6,207 bases of DNA, taken from Fibrobacter sp. UBA1765. GTDB lineage: Bacteria; Fibrobacterota; Fibrobacteria; Fibrobacterales; Fibrobacteraceae. The notes beneath the pieces were generated by a model. That model worked only from the letters and a program-made list of their open reading frames with translations, had not been told where the DNA came from and did not search any database. The translations under genes were made by a program, and so were the position numbers. Location: positions 1 through 6,207 of the forward strand of contig DCGZ01000149.1 in assembly GCA_002314675.1 (NCBI GenBank). The letters run 5' to 3'. Positions 1 through 5,316 of this stretch are shown in pieces (position 1 is the stretch's first letter; each line of letters starts with the position of its first letter).

Positions 1-44
1 AGCATCGACCTCAAAGCGAAGCGACCCAAAATCAGATGCAAGAG

Positions 45-79
45 CCAGACGCAAGATACAAGAAACTGTTGACTACATA
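45..79. repeat. Degenerate 7-bp tandem array, five units starting with C
   Basis: Cut every 7 bases from position 45, all five units begin with C, the second to fifth with CA or CT (for example caagata, caagaaa). The other positions vary. Bases 52-65 (caagatacaagaaa) recur exactly at 6050-6063. The role is unknown; this could be the remains of a slipped heptanucleotide repeat. Confidence 0.5.
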
Positions 80-85
80 ATCTCA

Positions 86-120
86 GGATTGCCACGGACC
101 TAAAGGTCCTCGCAATGACA
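86..120 (-). repeat. Palindromic intergenic repeat unit (left copy)
   Basis: Read on the minus strand the unit is TGTC, arm ATTGC, GAG, an inner hairpin, GTG, arm GCAAT, CC. The outer arms are 88-92 and 112-116 and the inner arms ggacct/aggtcc are 96-101 and 104-109, so it folds as a cruciform or RNA hairpin. It matches the style of dispersed 'TCATTGCGAG...GCAAT' repeats found in many bacterial genomes. Two related units with different but still paired arms lie at 6142-6207. No T-tract follows, so it does not look like an intrinsic terminator. Confidence 0.75.
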
Positions 121-155
121 TTTTATTCATAATTCTGCATTCTTAATTCTGAATT
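121..155. repeat. 7-bp tandem array, five units ending in ATT
   Basis: Five consecutive heptads from 121 all end in ATT (cataatt and ctgcatt are the second and third), while the first four bases vary. The array directly follows the palindromic repeat at 86-120. The same bases give a weak AT-only inverted repeat (ataattc 129-135 / gaattat 151-157), which I take as a by-product of the periodicity. Confidence 0.6.
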
Positions 156-167
156 ATCAAATTCTCT

Positions 168-251
168 CAGTCGACAGACGTCAGCCTACAGCCGACACAT
201 TGAATATTTACATTCACTATACCCTACACACTGAACCCTATCCTCTAAAAC
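168..251. repeat. Degenerate 7-bp tandem array, twelve units
   Basis: Cut every 7 bases from 168, ten of twelve heptads start with C followed by A or T. The first four share CAG (cagtcga, cagacgt and two more), and the last five start with CT. The two exceptions (203-216) are AT-rich. On the minus strand, the sense of the upstream trmJ gene, most units end in AG or TG. The array lies about 55 bp beyond the trmJ stop and has no coding character. Confidence 0.6.
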
Positions 252-307
252 TATGGAATTTAACAATCCTCTTTCATCTACCAGCAAAGCGGTCTTTCGT
301 CTAACCA

Positions 308-1048
308 CTAGCCCCTCCCCTTCTTCTCGTTCCTTGCGTAGGCACCGCTTAAACTGCGGGCAACGCCAAAGAGTGCGCCCATTTCATTGCGCGTTGGCTG
401 CACACGTTGCAAGAACTGATGCACAAAGGATTCCATCCAGGTCTGGTTCTGGTAACGGCCCGTCATGTGCTTCATCAAAAATTCCTGGAACTTTTCGATC
501 TGTTCAACCGTTGCCGGAGTGTCGTCTTGAATCGGCCTATGTGCGCGGCCTTCATTGTCAAGCAAACCTTCACGGGCAAGTTCGTAGCAGCCAACAGAAA
601 CGGCCTGGGCAAGGTTCATGCTCATTAAACCAGGAACCGGAATTTCGCAAATCAACGCACAAAGGTTTACCTCTTCCATAAAGAGGCCCTTGGACTCGCG
701 ACCAAAGACAAGTGCAATTTTACCATCGCCTTCAAGAGCCGTTTGTGGAATTGCTGCAGGGAGTTTCGGGAGCATCACATGCGGCAAAACGCTATTGAAA
801 ACGCGGCGGCTAAAGGCAACAGAAAACTGGCAATCGGCAAGGGCTTCAGAAAGCGACTTGCAGATTTTTGCATTGTCCAGGATTTCCTTGGAATTGTGAG
901 CCGTGTGATACGCATCCGCAGGGACTTCACCAAACTTTTCATATACAATGCGAAGTTCCGTGAGGGCGTTGCAACGCATGGCACGGCAAACGAACCCCAC
1001 GTTATGCGGGGTTTCCGGTTCTACAAGAATTACAATAAACTTGCTCAT
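308..1048 (-). CDS. trmJ: TrmJ-type tRNA 2'-O-methyltransferase (SPOUT/SpoU family)
   Basis: Predicted S-adenosylmethionine-dependent methyltransferase that adds a 2'-O-methyl group to tRNA; in TrmJ the target is position 32 in the anticodon loop. All three SpoU motifs are visible in the 246-aa protein: motif 1 around residues 11-25 (PETPHNVGFVCRA, with N16 and R22), motif 2 LVFGRESKGL at 113-122, and motif 3 PVPGLMSMNLAQAV at 137-150. These build the trefoil-knot SAM site. The tail (about 180-246) matches the TrmJ C-terminal extension and distinguishes it from the shorter TrmL. I chose the ATG at 1048; an in-frame TTG at 1057 would add three residues. Neither has a visible Shine-Dalgarno. 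The gene starts 18 nt after the rhuM stop with no evident promoter of its own, so it is probably cotranscribed. The exact tRNA target is inferred. Confidence 0.88.
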   Translation of the reverse strand: MSKFIVILVEPETPHNVGFVCRAMRCNALTELRIVYEKFGEVPADAYHTAHNSKEILDNAKICKSLSEALADCQFSVAFSRRVFNSVLPHVMLPKLPAAIPQTALEGDGKIALVFGRESKGLFMEEVNLCALICEIPVPGLMSMNLAQAVSVGCYELAREGLLDNEGRAHRPIQDDTPATVEQIEKFQEFLMKHMTGRYQNQTWMESFVHQFLQRVQPTRNEMGALFGVARSLSGAYARNEKKGRG

Positions 1049-1066
1049 GGCAAGCAATTTAGAATT

Positions 1067-1999
1067 TTACAGGCAATTCACAATCACATCCACCATTACT
1101 TCTTTTTCTTCGGGCCTGGATTCTGCAATCATAATGGTCAAGGCAACAAGAGTTGCATCATCAATCGTCTTTTCACCATCCTTGTAAAGCACCCCATTCC
1201 TGTCTAAAAAGTAAAGGAACATGGTGGCTGCGATGCGCTTGTTTCCATCCCAAAAGCTATGGTTCTTTGTAACAAAGTACAAAAGATTCGCAGCCTTTAC
1301 CTGCCAAGACGGGTAAAGTTCAATTCCGTCAAACGTTTGGTAAATATCGCCAATGCTACCCTTGAAAGAATCGTCCTTTTCTTTGCCAAACACATCGGAT
1401 TTTTCAGAGAAGCTCATTTGATCAATAACCTGGCGACATTCCTCATAAGTCAAGACATAAGTCGGAGCATCTCCACTAGGGCGAACAAGGGTCTGGTGGT
1501 CATAAGAATCCAGCAAGTCGAGAGCTTTACCATAATTTTCAACGACAGAAAGCACCTGCGAAGCATCAAGGGAATCTTTCGTTCGCTTCAACAGCTTTAC
1601 TACCTGCCCTAAATCCTGCAGGCGTTTTTGATTTACCGCATAGCCCTTCAGCAAGTATTCCTTCAACACGCTACTAGCCCAGCGGCGAAACATGACGCCT
1701 TGTTTGCTTTTTACACGATAGCCCACAGAAATGATGACATCGAGGTTATACAGCGTCGTTGTATATGTTTGATCAGCGTCAGAACCCATATGTGCAAATT
1801 TTGCACATGTGATATTTTCTTCAATTTCGCCTTCCTTAATGGCGTTCCGAATATGTCGGCCAATTACGGTTCTGTCTTTTTGGAACAATTGAGCCATTTG
1901 CTCCTGCGACAGCCACACCGTATCGCTTTCAAGACGAACATCCAGCTGGGTAGAACCATCTGCGGTTTCGTAAATGAGAATGTTACCGTTACTATTCAT
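1067..1999 (-). CDS. RhuM-Fic/Doc two-domain protein
   Basis: 310 aa. Residues about 8-127 match the RhuM domain (named after a Salmonella pathogenicity-island 3 protein), with a helix-turn-helix-like stretch at 30-53 and the conserved YRVKSKQGVMFRRWA segment at 94-108. Residues about 140-310 form a Fic/Doc domain with core motif H247-SFWDGNK-R255. The catalytic His, the acidic D251 and the GNKR anion-binding loop are all present, so it should be able to transfer a phosphate-containing group (AMP or similar) to a protein; the target is unknown. The Fic inhibitory motif [S/T]xxxE[G/N] is not found; the nearest is S151-V-V-E154-N155, one residue short. No antitoxin gene is adjacent. The start is fixed by AGGAG 7 nt upstream. 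RhuM-Fic proteins are common in accessory DNA. Domain assignment is firm; a toxin role is inference. Confidence 0.87.
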   Translation of the reverse strand: MNSNGNILIYETADGSTQLDVRLESDTVWLSQEQMAQLFQKDRTVIGRHIRNAIKEGEIEENITCAKFAHMGSDADQTYTTTLYNLDVIISVGYRVKSKQGVMFRRWASSVLKEYLLKGYAVNQKRLQDLGQVVKLLKRTKDSLDASQVLSVVENYGKALDLLDSYDHQTLVRPSGDAPTYVLTYEECRQVIDQMSFSEKSDVFGKEKDDSFKGSIGDIYQTFDGIELYPSWQVKAANLLYFVTKNHSFWDGNKRIAATMFLYFLDRNGVLYKDGEKTIDDATLVALTIMIAESRPEEKEVMVDVIVNCL

Positions 2000-2006
2000 A
2001 CAATAT

Positions 2007-2011
2007 CTCCT
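2007..2011 (-). promoter_or_regulatory. Strong ribosome binding site of rhuM
   Basis: AGGAG on the minus strand, 7 nt before the ATG at 1999, fixes the rhuM start. It lies only two bases beyond the T-tract of the terminator hairpin at 2014-2047. Confidence 0.85.
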
Positions 2012-2013
2012 AT

Positions 2014-2047
2014 AAAAAAAAGAAAAACACCTGTTTTTCAGGTGTTT
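2014..2047 (-). terminator. Intrinsic terminator between the nucleotidyltransferase gene and rhuM
   Basis: On the minus strand a perfect 9-bp stem (aaacacctg / caggtgttt, plus-strand arms 2025-2033 and 2039-2047) with a five-A loop is followed by TTC and eight T. It is well placed to end nucleotidyltransferase transcripts about 85 nt after the stop. It also lies downstream of the candidate rhuM promoter and directly before the rhuM ribosome binding site, so it may act as an attenuator. Confidence 0.88.
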
Positions 2048-2073
2048 CGGAGACTATTCGTAACGCAAGAACA

Positions 2074-2102
2074 TTTATAGCAATAGTACGAAAAATCGTA
2101 AA
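2074..2102 (-). promoter_or_regulatory. Candidate sigma-70-like promoter of rhuM
   Basis: Minus-strand -35 TTTACG (2102-2097), a 17-nt spacer, and -10 TATAAA (2079-2074) preceded by TGC as an extended -10. The start would be near 2067, leaving a leader of about 68 nt that contains the terminator hairpin. This is a sequence match only; promoter rules in this lineage may differ from those of E. coli. Confidence 0.45.
2087..2100. promoter_or_regulatory. Inverted repeat over the rhuM promoter, possible operator
   Basis: tacga-aaaa-tcgta is a perfect 5-bp inverted repeat with a 4-nt centre, overlapping the -35 element and spacer. A further TTCGTA half-site lies at 2057-2062, facing TACGAA at 2087-2092 across the -10. 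The RhuM N-terminal helix-turn-helix-like region is a conceivable binder; this is inference. Confidence 0.35.
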
Positions 2103-2133
2103 GTCAGGAAATGTTAAAATTTTGTAAAAAAAA

Positions 2134-3036
2134 TCACAACCTCCAACTAAAGTCTTTTCCGCGGATTTCGCTTTGCAAGGTCTCCCCCGCATTCACGATT
2201 GCACCTGGCAAAAGAATCACGTTATCTAACATTGCGTTTTCGCCAACAACTGCACCGGCATTTACAACGGTACCATTTGCGGCAACAAAATTCTTTTGAA
2301 CGCTAGCATCAATCCAGTTTTCAACCTTGAGTTCCGCAAGGCGAGCGTTCACTGCGTTTCGCAAGCCCTCTGGAGTGCCCATGTCTATCCATGTTGCATT
2401 CGCATCGCGATTAATGCAAATGAAGGGCCCTCGCCCAGCTTGAATCATACGTTTCCAAAAATCACGCACATCGCGTTCTTCTGCTCTGATTTCTTGCAAG
2501 GCCTTTTTGCTGTACCAAGAAATTCCAGAGAATGTCGCAGTTTCGTCGGCAGCATCGTTACCAAAGTTTTCGGCAAAGGTAAAGCGATTTGCAATGCCGC
2601 ACAACTTGCCGTTACGAACCTGCAAGGTATTGACCTTGTTGAAGTCGCGAGCAAGAAGTGCAAATTCTGCACCTGAATTGCGGGCCGCATTCACAAAGGC
2701 ATTCAAGTCAAAATTGCAATAGCAGTCGCCATTCAAAATCAAGAGTTCATCGGCATCACCTTCCGTTGCAATGCGATGAATCGGGCCACCTGTTCCTAAA
2801 ATTTCAGGATACTCCACCCAGACTTTTTTAAAGCCAAGCTTTGCGCCTGCGGCCTCCAGTTGCGAAGCCAAATGGTGTGCATTCGCATGGAGTTCCACAT
2901 TGCCAAGAGTTTTAGCAAAGCGCACCTGATGCTCTAAAATAGAGGCATCGACAACAGGGACCAAAGGCTTTGGCATTTGATCCGTCAGTGGGCGGAGTCT
3001 TGTGCCAAGGCCTGCAGCGAGAATGAGGATTTGCAT
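2134..3036 (-). CDS. Sugar-phosphate nucleotidyltransferase with short left-handed beta-helix tail
   Basis: 300-aa NTP_transferase-fold enzyme expected to join a sugar-1-phosphate (or similar phosphorylated compound) to an NTP, giving a nucleotide-activated donor for cell-surface polymers. The N-terminus carries the signature LAAGLGTRLRPLT (6-18), then PKPLVPV (22-28, with K23), EILGTGG (78-84), and the metal-binding NGD at 102-104. W216-IDMGTPE follows near the end of the catalytic domain. Residues about 245-292 have hydrophobic/small hexapeptide-like spacing (NFVAANGTVVNAGAVVGENA), about two to three beta-helix turns and too short for an acetyltransferase domain. Closest known types are mannose-1-phosphate guanylyltransferase-like and MurU/HddC-like enzymes; substrate and nucleotide cannot be read from sequence. 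The Shine-Dalgarno is poor (GGA about 12 nt before ATG). It is bounded by terminators on both sides, so it is probably its own unit. Confidence 0.85.
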   Translation of the reverse strand: MQILILAAGLGTRLRPLTDQMPKPLVPVVDASILEHQVRFAKTLGNVELHANAHHLASQLEAAGAKLGFKKVWVEYPEILGTGGPIHRIATEGDADELLILNGDCYCNFDLNAFVNAARNSGAEFALLARDFNKVNTLQVRNGKLCGIANRFTFAENFGNDAADETATFSGISWYSKKALQEIRAEERDVRDFWKRMIQAGRGPFICINRDANATWIDMGTPEGLRNAVNARLAELKVENWIDASVQKNFVAANGTVVNAGAVVGENAMLDNVILLPGAIVNAGETLQSEIRGKDFSWRL

Positions 3037-3085
3037 AATATTTAATATTCCAGATTTTTTTCAAATTTAAAAATTTAATGTATTC

Positions 3086-3118
3086 AAAAAAAAGAAAGCC
3101 CCTTATTAAGGGACTTTG
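3086..3118 (-). terminator. Intrinsic terminator of dcuB
   Basis: On the minus strand a 10-bp stem with one G-U pair (plus-strand arms 3095-3104 and 3108-3117) and a 3-nt loop is followed by C and eight T. It begins about 26 nt after the dcuB stop. The AT-rich DNA between it and the nucleotidyltransferase start (3037-3085) must hold that gene's promoter; I cannot pick one with confidence. Confidence 0.9.
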
Positions 3119-3143
3119 CAATTCTTAAAGTTATTAAAAAAAC

Positions 3144-4517
3144 TTAAAAGAACACCTTCACAATAAGGCTACCGACAATAGTCGAAACAATAACACTTGT
3201 CATACCAGGCAACATAAAGCTATGGTTCAACAGATACTTGCCAATAACGGTCGTGCCAGATCTATCAAAGTTCACTGTTGCAATGTCGGACGGATAGTTC
3301 GGGATAAAGAAATATCCATAAACGCTAGGCAAAACGCCTAAAAGTACAGCACCTTCAATGCCAAGGCTATAAGCAAGTGGTAACATTGCAACAACAACTG
3401 CTCCCTGGGAATTAATCAGAACAGAAACTGCAAAGAAAGCAAAAGCAATCGCCCATGGATAATGCTGAACGATATCCTTAAGGCCACCCTGCATCACATC
3501 CATGTAATTTGCAAAGTAAGTATCGGCAAGCCATGCAATACCATAAATGGCGACAACAGCAACCATGCCTGATTGCCAAACTGCTCCGGAAACAGCCTTC
3601 TTGGGCTGAGCCTTGCAAAGAATAATCATGAATGCAGCAGCAGAAATCATCACAATCTGAATGATAATGTTCATTGCAAGTGGCTTGACCTGTTCAACAC
3701 CATCAACAATCTTGCCGGTAGGAATCTGCGGGCGAATATCGTGACCAATAATTTGTAGAACAGAGAAAAGTACAATTACACCAAGAGCAATCAAAAAGAC
3801 ATATACGGAACGCTTTGCTTCCTTTGGGACTTCCTTATCTAAAAGGCTTGCTGTGTTTCCATACATATATTCCTTCATTTGCGGGTCTTTTAGACGTGCC
3901 TGGAAAGCCGGGTCCTTATCAAGATCAAGACCACGCTTATAGCTTACCAAAGCAGCAGCCATCAATCCGCAAATACACGCAGGAATCGTAACGGCAATCA
4001 CCTGCAAGTTATTGATTTCAAAGCCATTTGCATTAGAAATCACGACAAAACTTGCAACAGCTGCTGCAATCGGCGAGCACGTTATGCCCACCTGCGAAGC
4101 GACAGAAGCAACAGCGCACGGGCGTTCTGGGCGAATTCCCTTTTTAAGAGAAATATCGCAGATAATTGGCATCAAAGTGTAAACCACGTGACCAGTTCCG
4201 ACAAGCACAGTCAAGAAGAATGTGCAAAGCGGAGCAAGGAAAATAATCTGGTTCGGGTGCTTACGGAGCAGCCTTTCAGCAATTTGAATAAGCCAATCCA
4301 TACCGCCTGCAGCTTGCATAATGCCAGCACATGTCACAGCCGCGATAATGATATAAATCACGTCTGTAGGCGGCTTACCTGGTTTCATGCCAAAACCAAG
4401 CACCAAAATAGCAAGGCCAATTCCAGAAATCGCACCTAAAGCAAGGCTCCCATAACGAGACCCCACATATAACGCTAGTAAAACTACTAGCAACTGAATA
4501 ATCATTAGCGCGGTCAT
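3144..4517 (-). CDS. dcuB: DcuA/DcuB-family anaerobic C4-dicarboxylate transporter
   Basis: 457-aa inner-membrane carrier, close to the usual 430-450 aa, with about ten or more hydrophobic segments and a charged cytoplasmic stretch near 193-236. Family motifs: KPGKPP (45-50), GTGHVVYTLMPII (107-119), KKGIRPERP (125-133), and the C-terminal block PNYPSDIATVNFDRSGTT (406-423) followed by NHSF. The family exchanges fumarate, malate or aspartate for succinate during anaerobic growth. In a fermenter that makes succinate, the likely job is succinate export or exchange (inference). It resembles E. coli DcuB slightly more than DcuA, for example in the KPGKPP and GTGHVVYT stretches, but A versus B cannot be settled. 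The start is fixed by AGGAG 6 nt upstream. It has its own strong terminator and is apparently monocistronic. No FNR-like TTGAT-N4-ATCAA box or two-component partner is seen. Confidence 0.93.
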   Translation of the reverse strand: MTALMIIQLLVVLLALYVGSRYGSLALGAISGIGLAILVLGFGMKPGKPPTDVIYIIIAAVTCAGIMQAAGGMDWLIQIAERLLRKHPNQIIFLAPLCTFFLTVLVGTGHVVYTLMPIICDISLKKGIRPERPCAVASVASQVGITCSPIAAAVASFVVISNANGFEINNLQVIAVTIPACICGLMAAALVSYKRGLDLDKDPAFQARLKDPQMKEYMYGNTASLLDKEVPKEAKRSVYVFLIALGVIVLFSVLQIIGHDIRPQIPTGKIVDGVEQVKPLAMNIIIQIVMISAAAFMIILCKAQPKKAVSGAVWQSGMVAVVAIYGIAWLADTYFANYMDVMQGGLKDIVQHYPWAIAFAFFAVSVLINSQGAVVVAMLPLAYSLGIEGAVLLGVLPSVYGYFFIPNYPSDIATVNFDRSGTTVIGKYLLNHSFMLPGMTSVIVSTIVGSLIVKVFF

Positions 4518-4523
4518 AATACT

Positions 4524-4528
4524 CTCCT
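4524..4528 (-). promoter_or_regulatory. Strong ribosome binding site of dcuB
   Basis: AGGAG on the minus strand, 6 nt before the ATG at 4517, decides the dcuB start. One base separates it from the T-rich arm of the leader palindrome at 4530-4564. Confidence 0.85.
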
Positions 4529-4529
4529 A

Positions 4530-4564
4530 TTTTTTTAGAAATCTATCTTAGATTTTCTAAAAAA
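4530..4564. promoter_or_regulatory. Long AT-rich palindrome in the dcuB leader
   Basis: Arms ttttttagaaatct (4531-4544) and agattttctaaaaaa (4550-4564) pair over 14 bp with one bulged base and a 5-nt loop. Its 4559-4564 end is also the T-tract of the upstream terminator, and its other end abuts the dcuB ribosome binding site. It could be the second half of a terminator, an operator, or a leader hairpin affecting dcuB translation; the sequence does not decide. Confidence 0.5.
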
Positions 4565-4600
4565 GTGCAAATAAAACCAAAATTTTTTTGGCTTTATTGC
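4559..4600 (-). terminator. Intrinsic terminator of the queC-yhhQ unit
   Basis: Minus-strand hairpin of about 15 bp (plus-strand arms 4567-4582 and 4586-4600) with an AAA loop, one bulge and one G-U pair, followed after a 2-nt gap by six T. It starts about 36 nt after the yhhQ stop. The stem is AT-rich, so efficiency is uncertain, but the placement fits. Confidence 0.75.
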
Positions 4601-4636
4601 TTCGGAGTTTATGACAAAAATATTACAAAGTTTGTT

Positions 4637-5299
4637 TTACCTTTTATTTCTCGTAAGCAAATAGAAGAATGGAGTATCGCAAGCGGCAAGAAGCATCTTG
4701 AAAACATACTGGCCTATCATCATGCTAGCAAGCACAGGGCGCATTTCCGCCTGAAAGAGCCAACCAAAGCCAAAGCCAAAAGCAATGCCCACAAAAATCA
4801 CGGTATCCCAGATTTGGCTAGTCATTGTAGAAACGTTATTCCAAATCCAACGATGCCTCGTGTTGCCATGCTTTGCAACGTAACGTACGCGAATCTTATG
4901 GAAAATCCAGATGTCCCACTTTTGAGCAACAAAGTAGGCAACGACGCTTGCCGTTACAAACACCCAGTTCTGCCCTAAAAGTTTTTCATACGTTTCTTGC
5001 ATGTTCGCATCGACCGCGGGCAAATACTGCGTAAGCAAAATAAGTAACGACGCAAGAATCTGCCCAAACAAACCAAAGAGCACGGCATTGCTCGCTTCGC
5101 GCTTGCCCCAGATTTCACCAATCACGTCGGTTGCCAAAAACGTAAACGCATAGCAAACTCCAGCGCCCGGGAGAGCTACAGGAGTTCCGAAAAGTTCAAC
5201 GCCCGTGTACATGAGCTTTGCCGTTACCACGTTCGAAATCACGAGCGGGACGGTAAACATCATGTTCAAAAGAATCAAGTTATTTGCTGTTGGCTTCAT
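4637..5299 (-). CDS. yhhQ: YhhQ/QueT-type queuosine-precursor transporter (VUT family)
   Basis: 220-aa membrane protein with about six hydrophobic segments (roughly 8-28, 44-62, 72-92, 112-130, 162-182, 188-210). Family signatures are clear: S22-NVVTAK-28 in the first helix, G46..TFLATDVIGEIWG (53-65), and WNNVSTMTSQIWDTVIF (153-169). Members of this family take up 7-deazaguanine precursors (preQ0/preQ1) across the inner membrane. It follows queC by 17 nt and ends in front of an intrinsic terminator, so the two form a small queuosine operon, which supports the substrate assignment. No Shine-Dalgarno is visible before the ATG, so translation may depend on read-through from queC. Which precursor it carries is not determinable here. 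Confidence 0.9.
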   Translation of the reverse strand: MKPTANNLILLNMMFTVPLVISNVVTAKLMYTGVELFGTPVALPGAGVCYAFTFLATDVIGEIWGKREASNAVLFGLFGQILASLLILLTQYLPAVDANMQETYEKLLGQNWVFVTASVVAYFVAQKWDIWIFHKIRVRYVAKHGNTRHRWIWNNVSTMTSQIWDTVIFVGIAFGFGFGWLFQAEMRPVLASMMIGQYVFKMLLAACDTPFFYLLTRNKR

Positions 5300-5316
5300 A
5301 GATAAGATGCAAAATT

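Larger units (their letters stand above)
1..307. other. Gene-free left flank, rich in short repeats
   Basis: No convincing gene lies here. All three plus-strand frames are open from base 1 and close at 72, 80 and 103, so the 3' end of a converging gene could enter from the left. The frame ending at 80 would end in ARYKKLLTT. However, bases 52-65 recur in the intergenic DNA upstream of queC, which argues for noncoding sequence. The stretch holds three 7-bp periodic arrays and one hairpin repeat, listed separately. It forms the 3' flank of trmJ; I see no hairpin with a T-tract that would be a convincing trmJ terminator. Confidence 0.7.

Noticed and set aside
1..103. 3' end of a plus-strand gene entering from the left
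   Set aside because: Three frames are open from base 1 but for only 70-103 bases, and part of the stretch recurs in intergenic DNA upstream of queC. The evidence is too thin to call a gene.
45..251. CRISPR array or other long direct repeats
   Set aside because: The repeated units are 7 bp with no spacers of constant length, and no cas genes are present.
253..681. Plus-strand 142-aa open frame at the left end
   Set aside because: Most of it lies antisense to trmJ, whose three SpoU motifs are clear. The translation is Ser/Arg-rich, low in recognisable motifs, and starts in repeat DNA without a ribosome binding site.
2010..2192. 60-aa minus-strand frame just before rhuM, considered as an antitoxin
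   Set aside because: It overlaps the end of the nucleotidyltransferase gene in another frame, crosses the terminator, and ends in a phenylalanine run coded by the T-tract. It has no antitoxin-like features.
4538..4640. FNR or DcuR site upstream of dcuB
   Set aside because: No TTGAT-N4-ATCAA or close variant was found; the palindrome present is a different AT-rich sequence.
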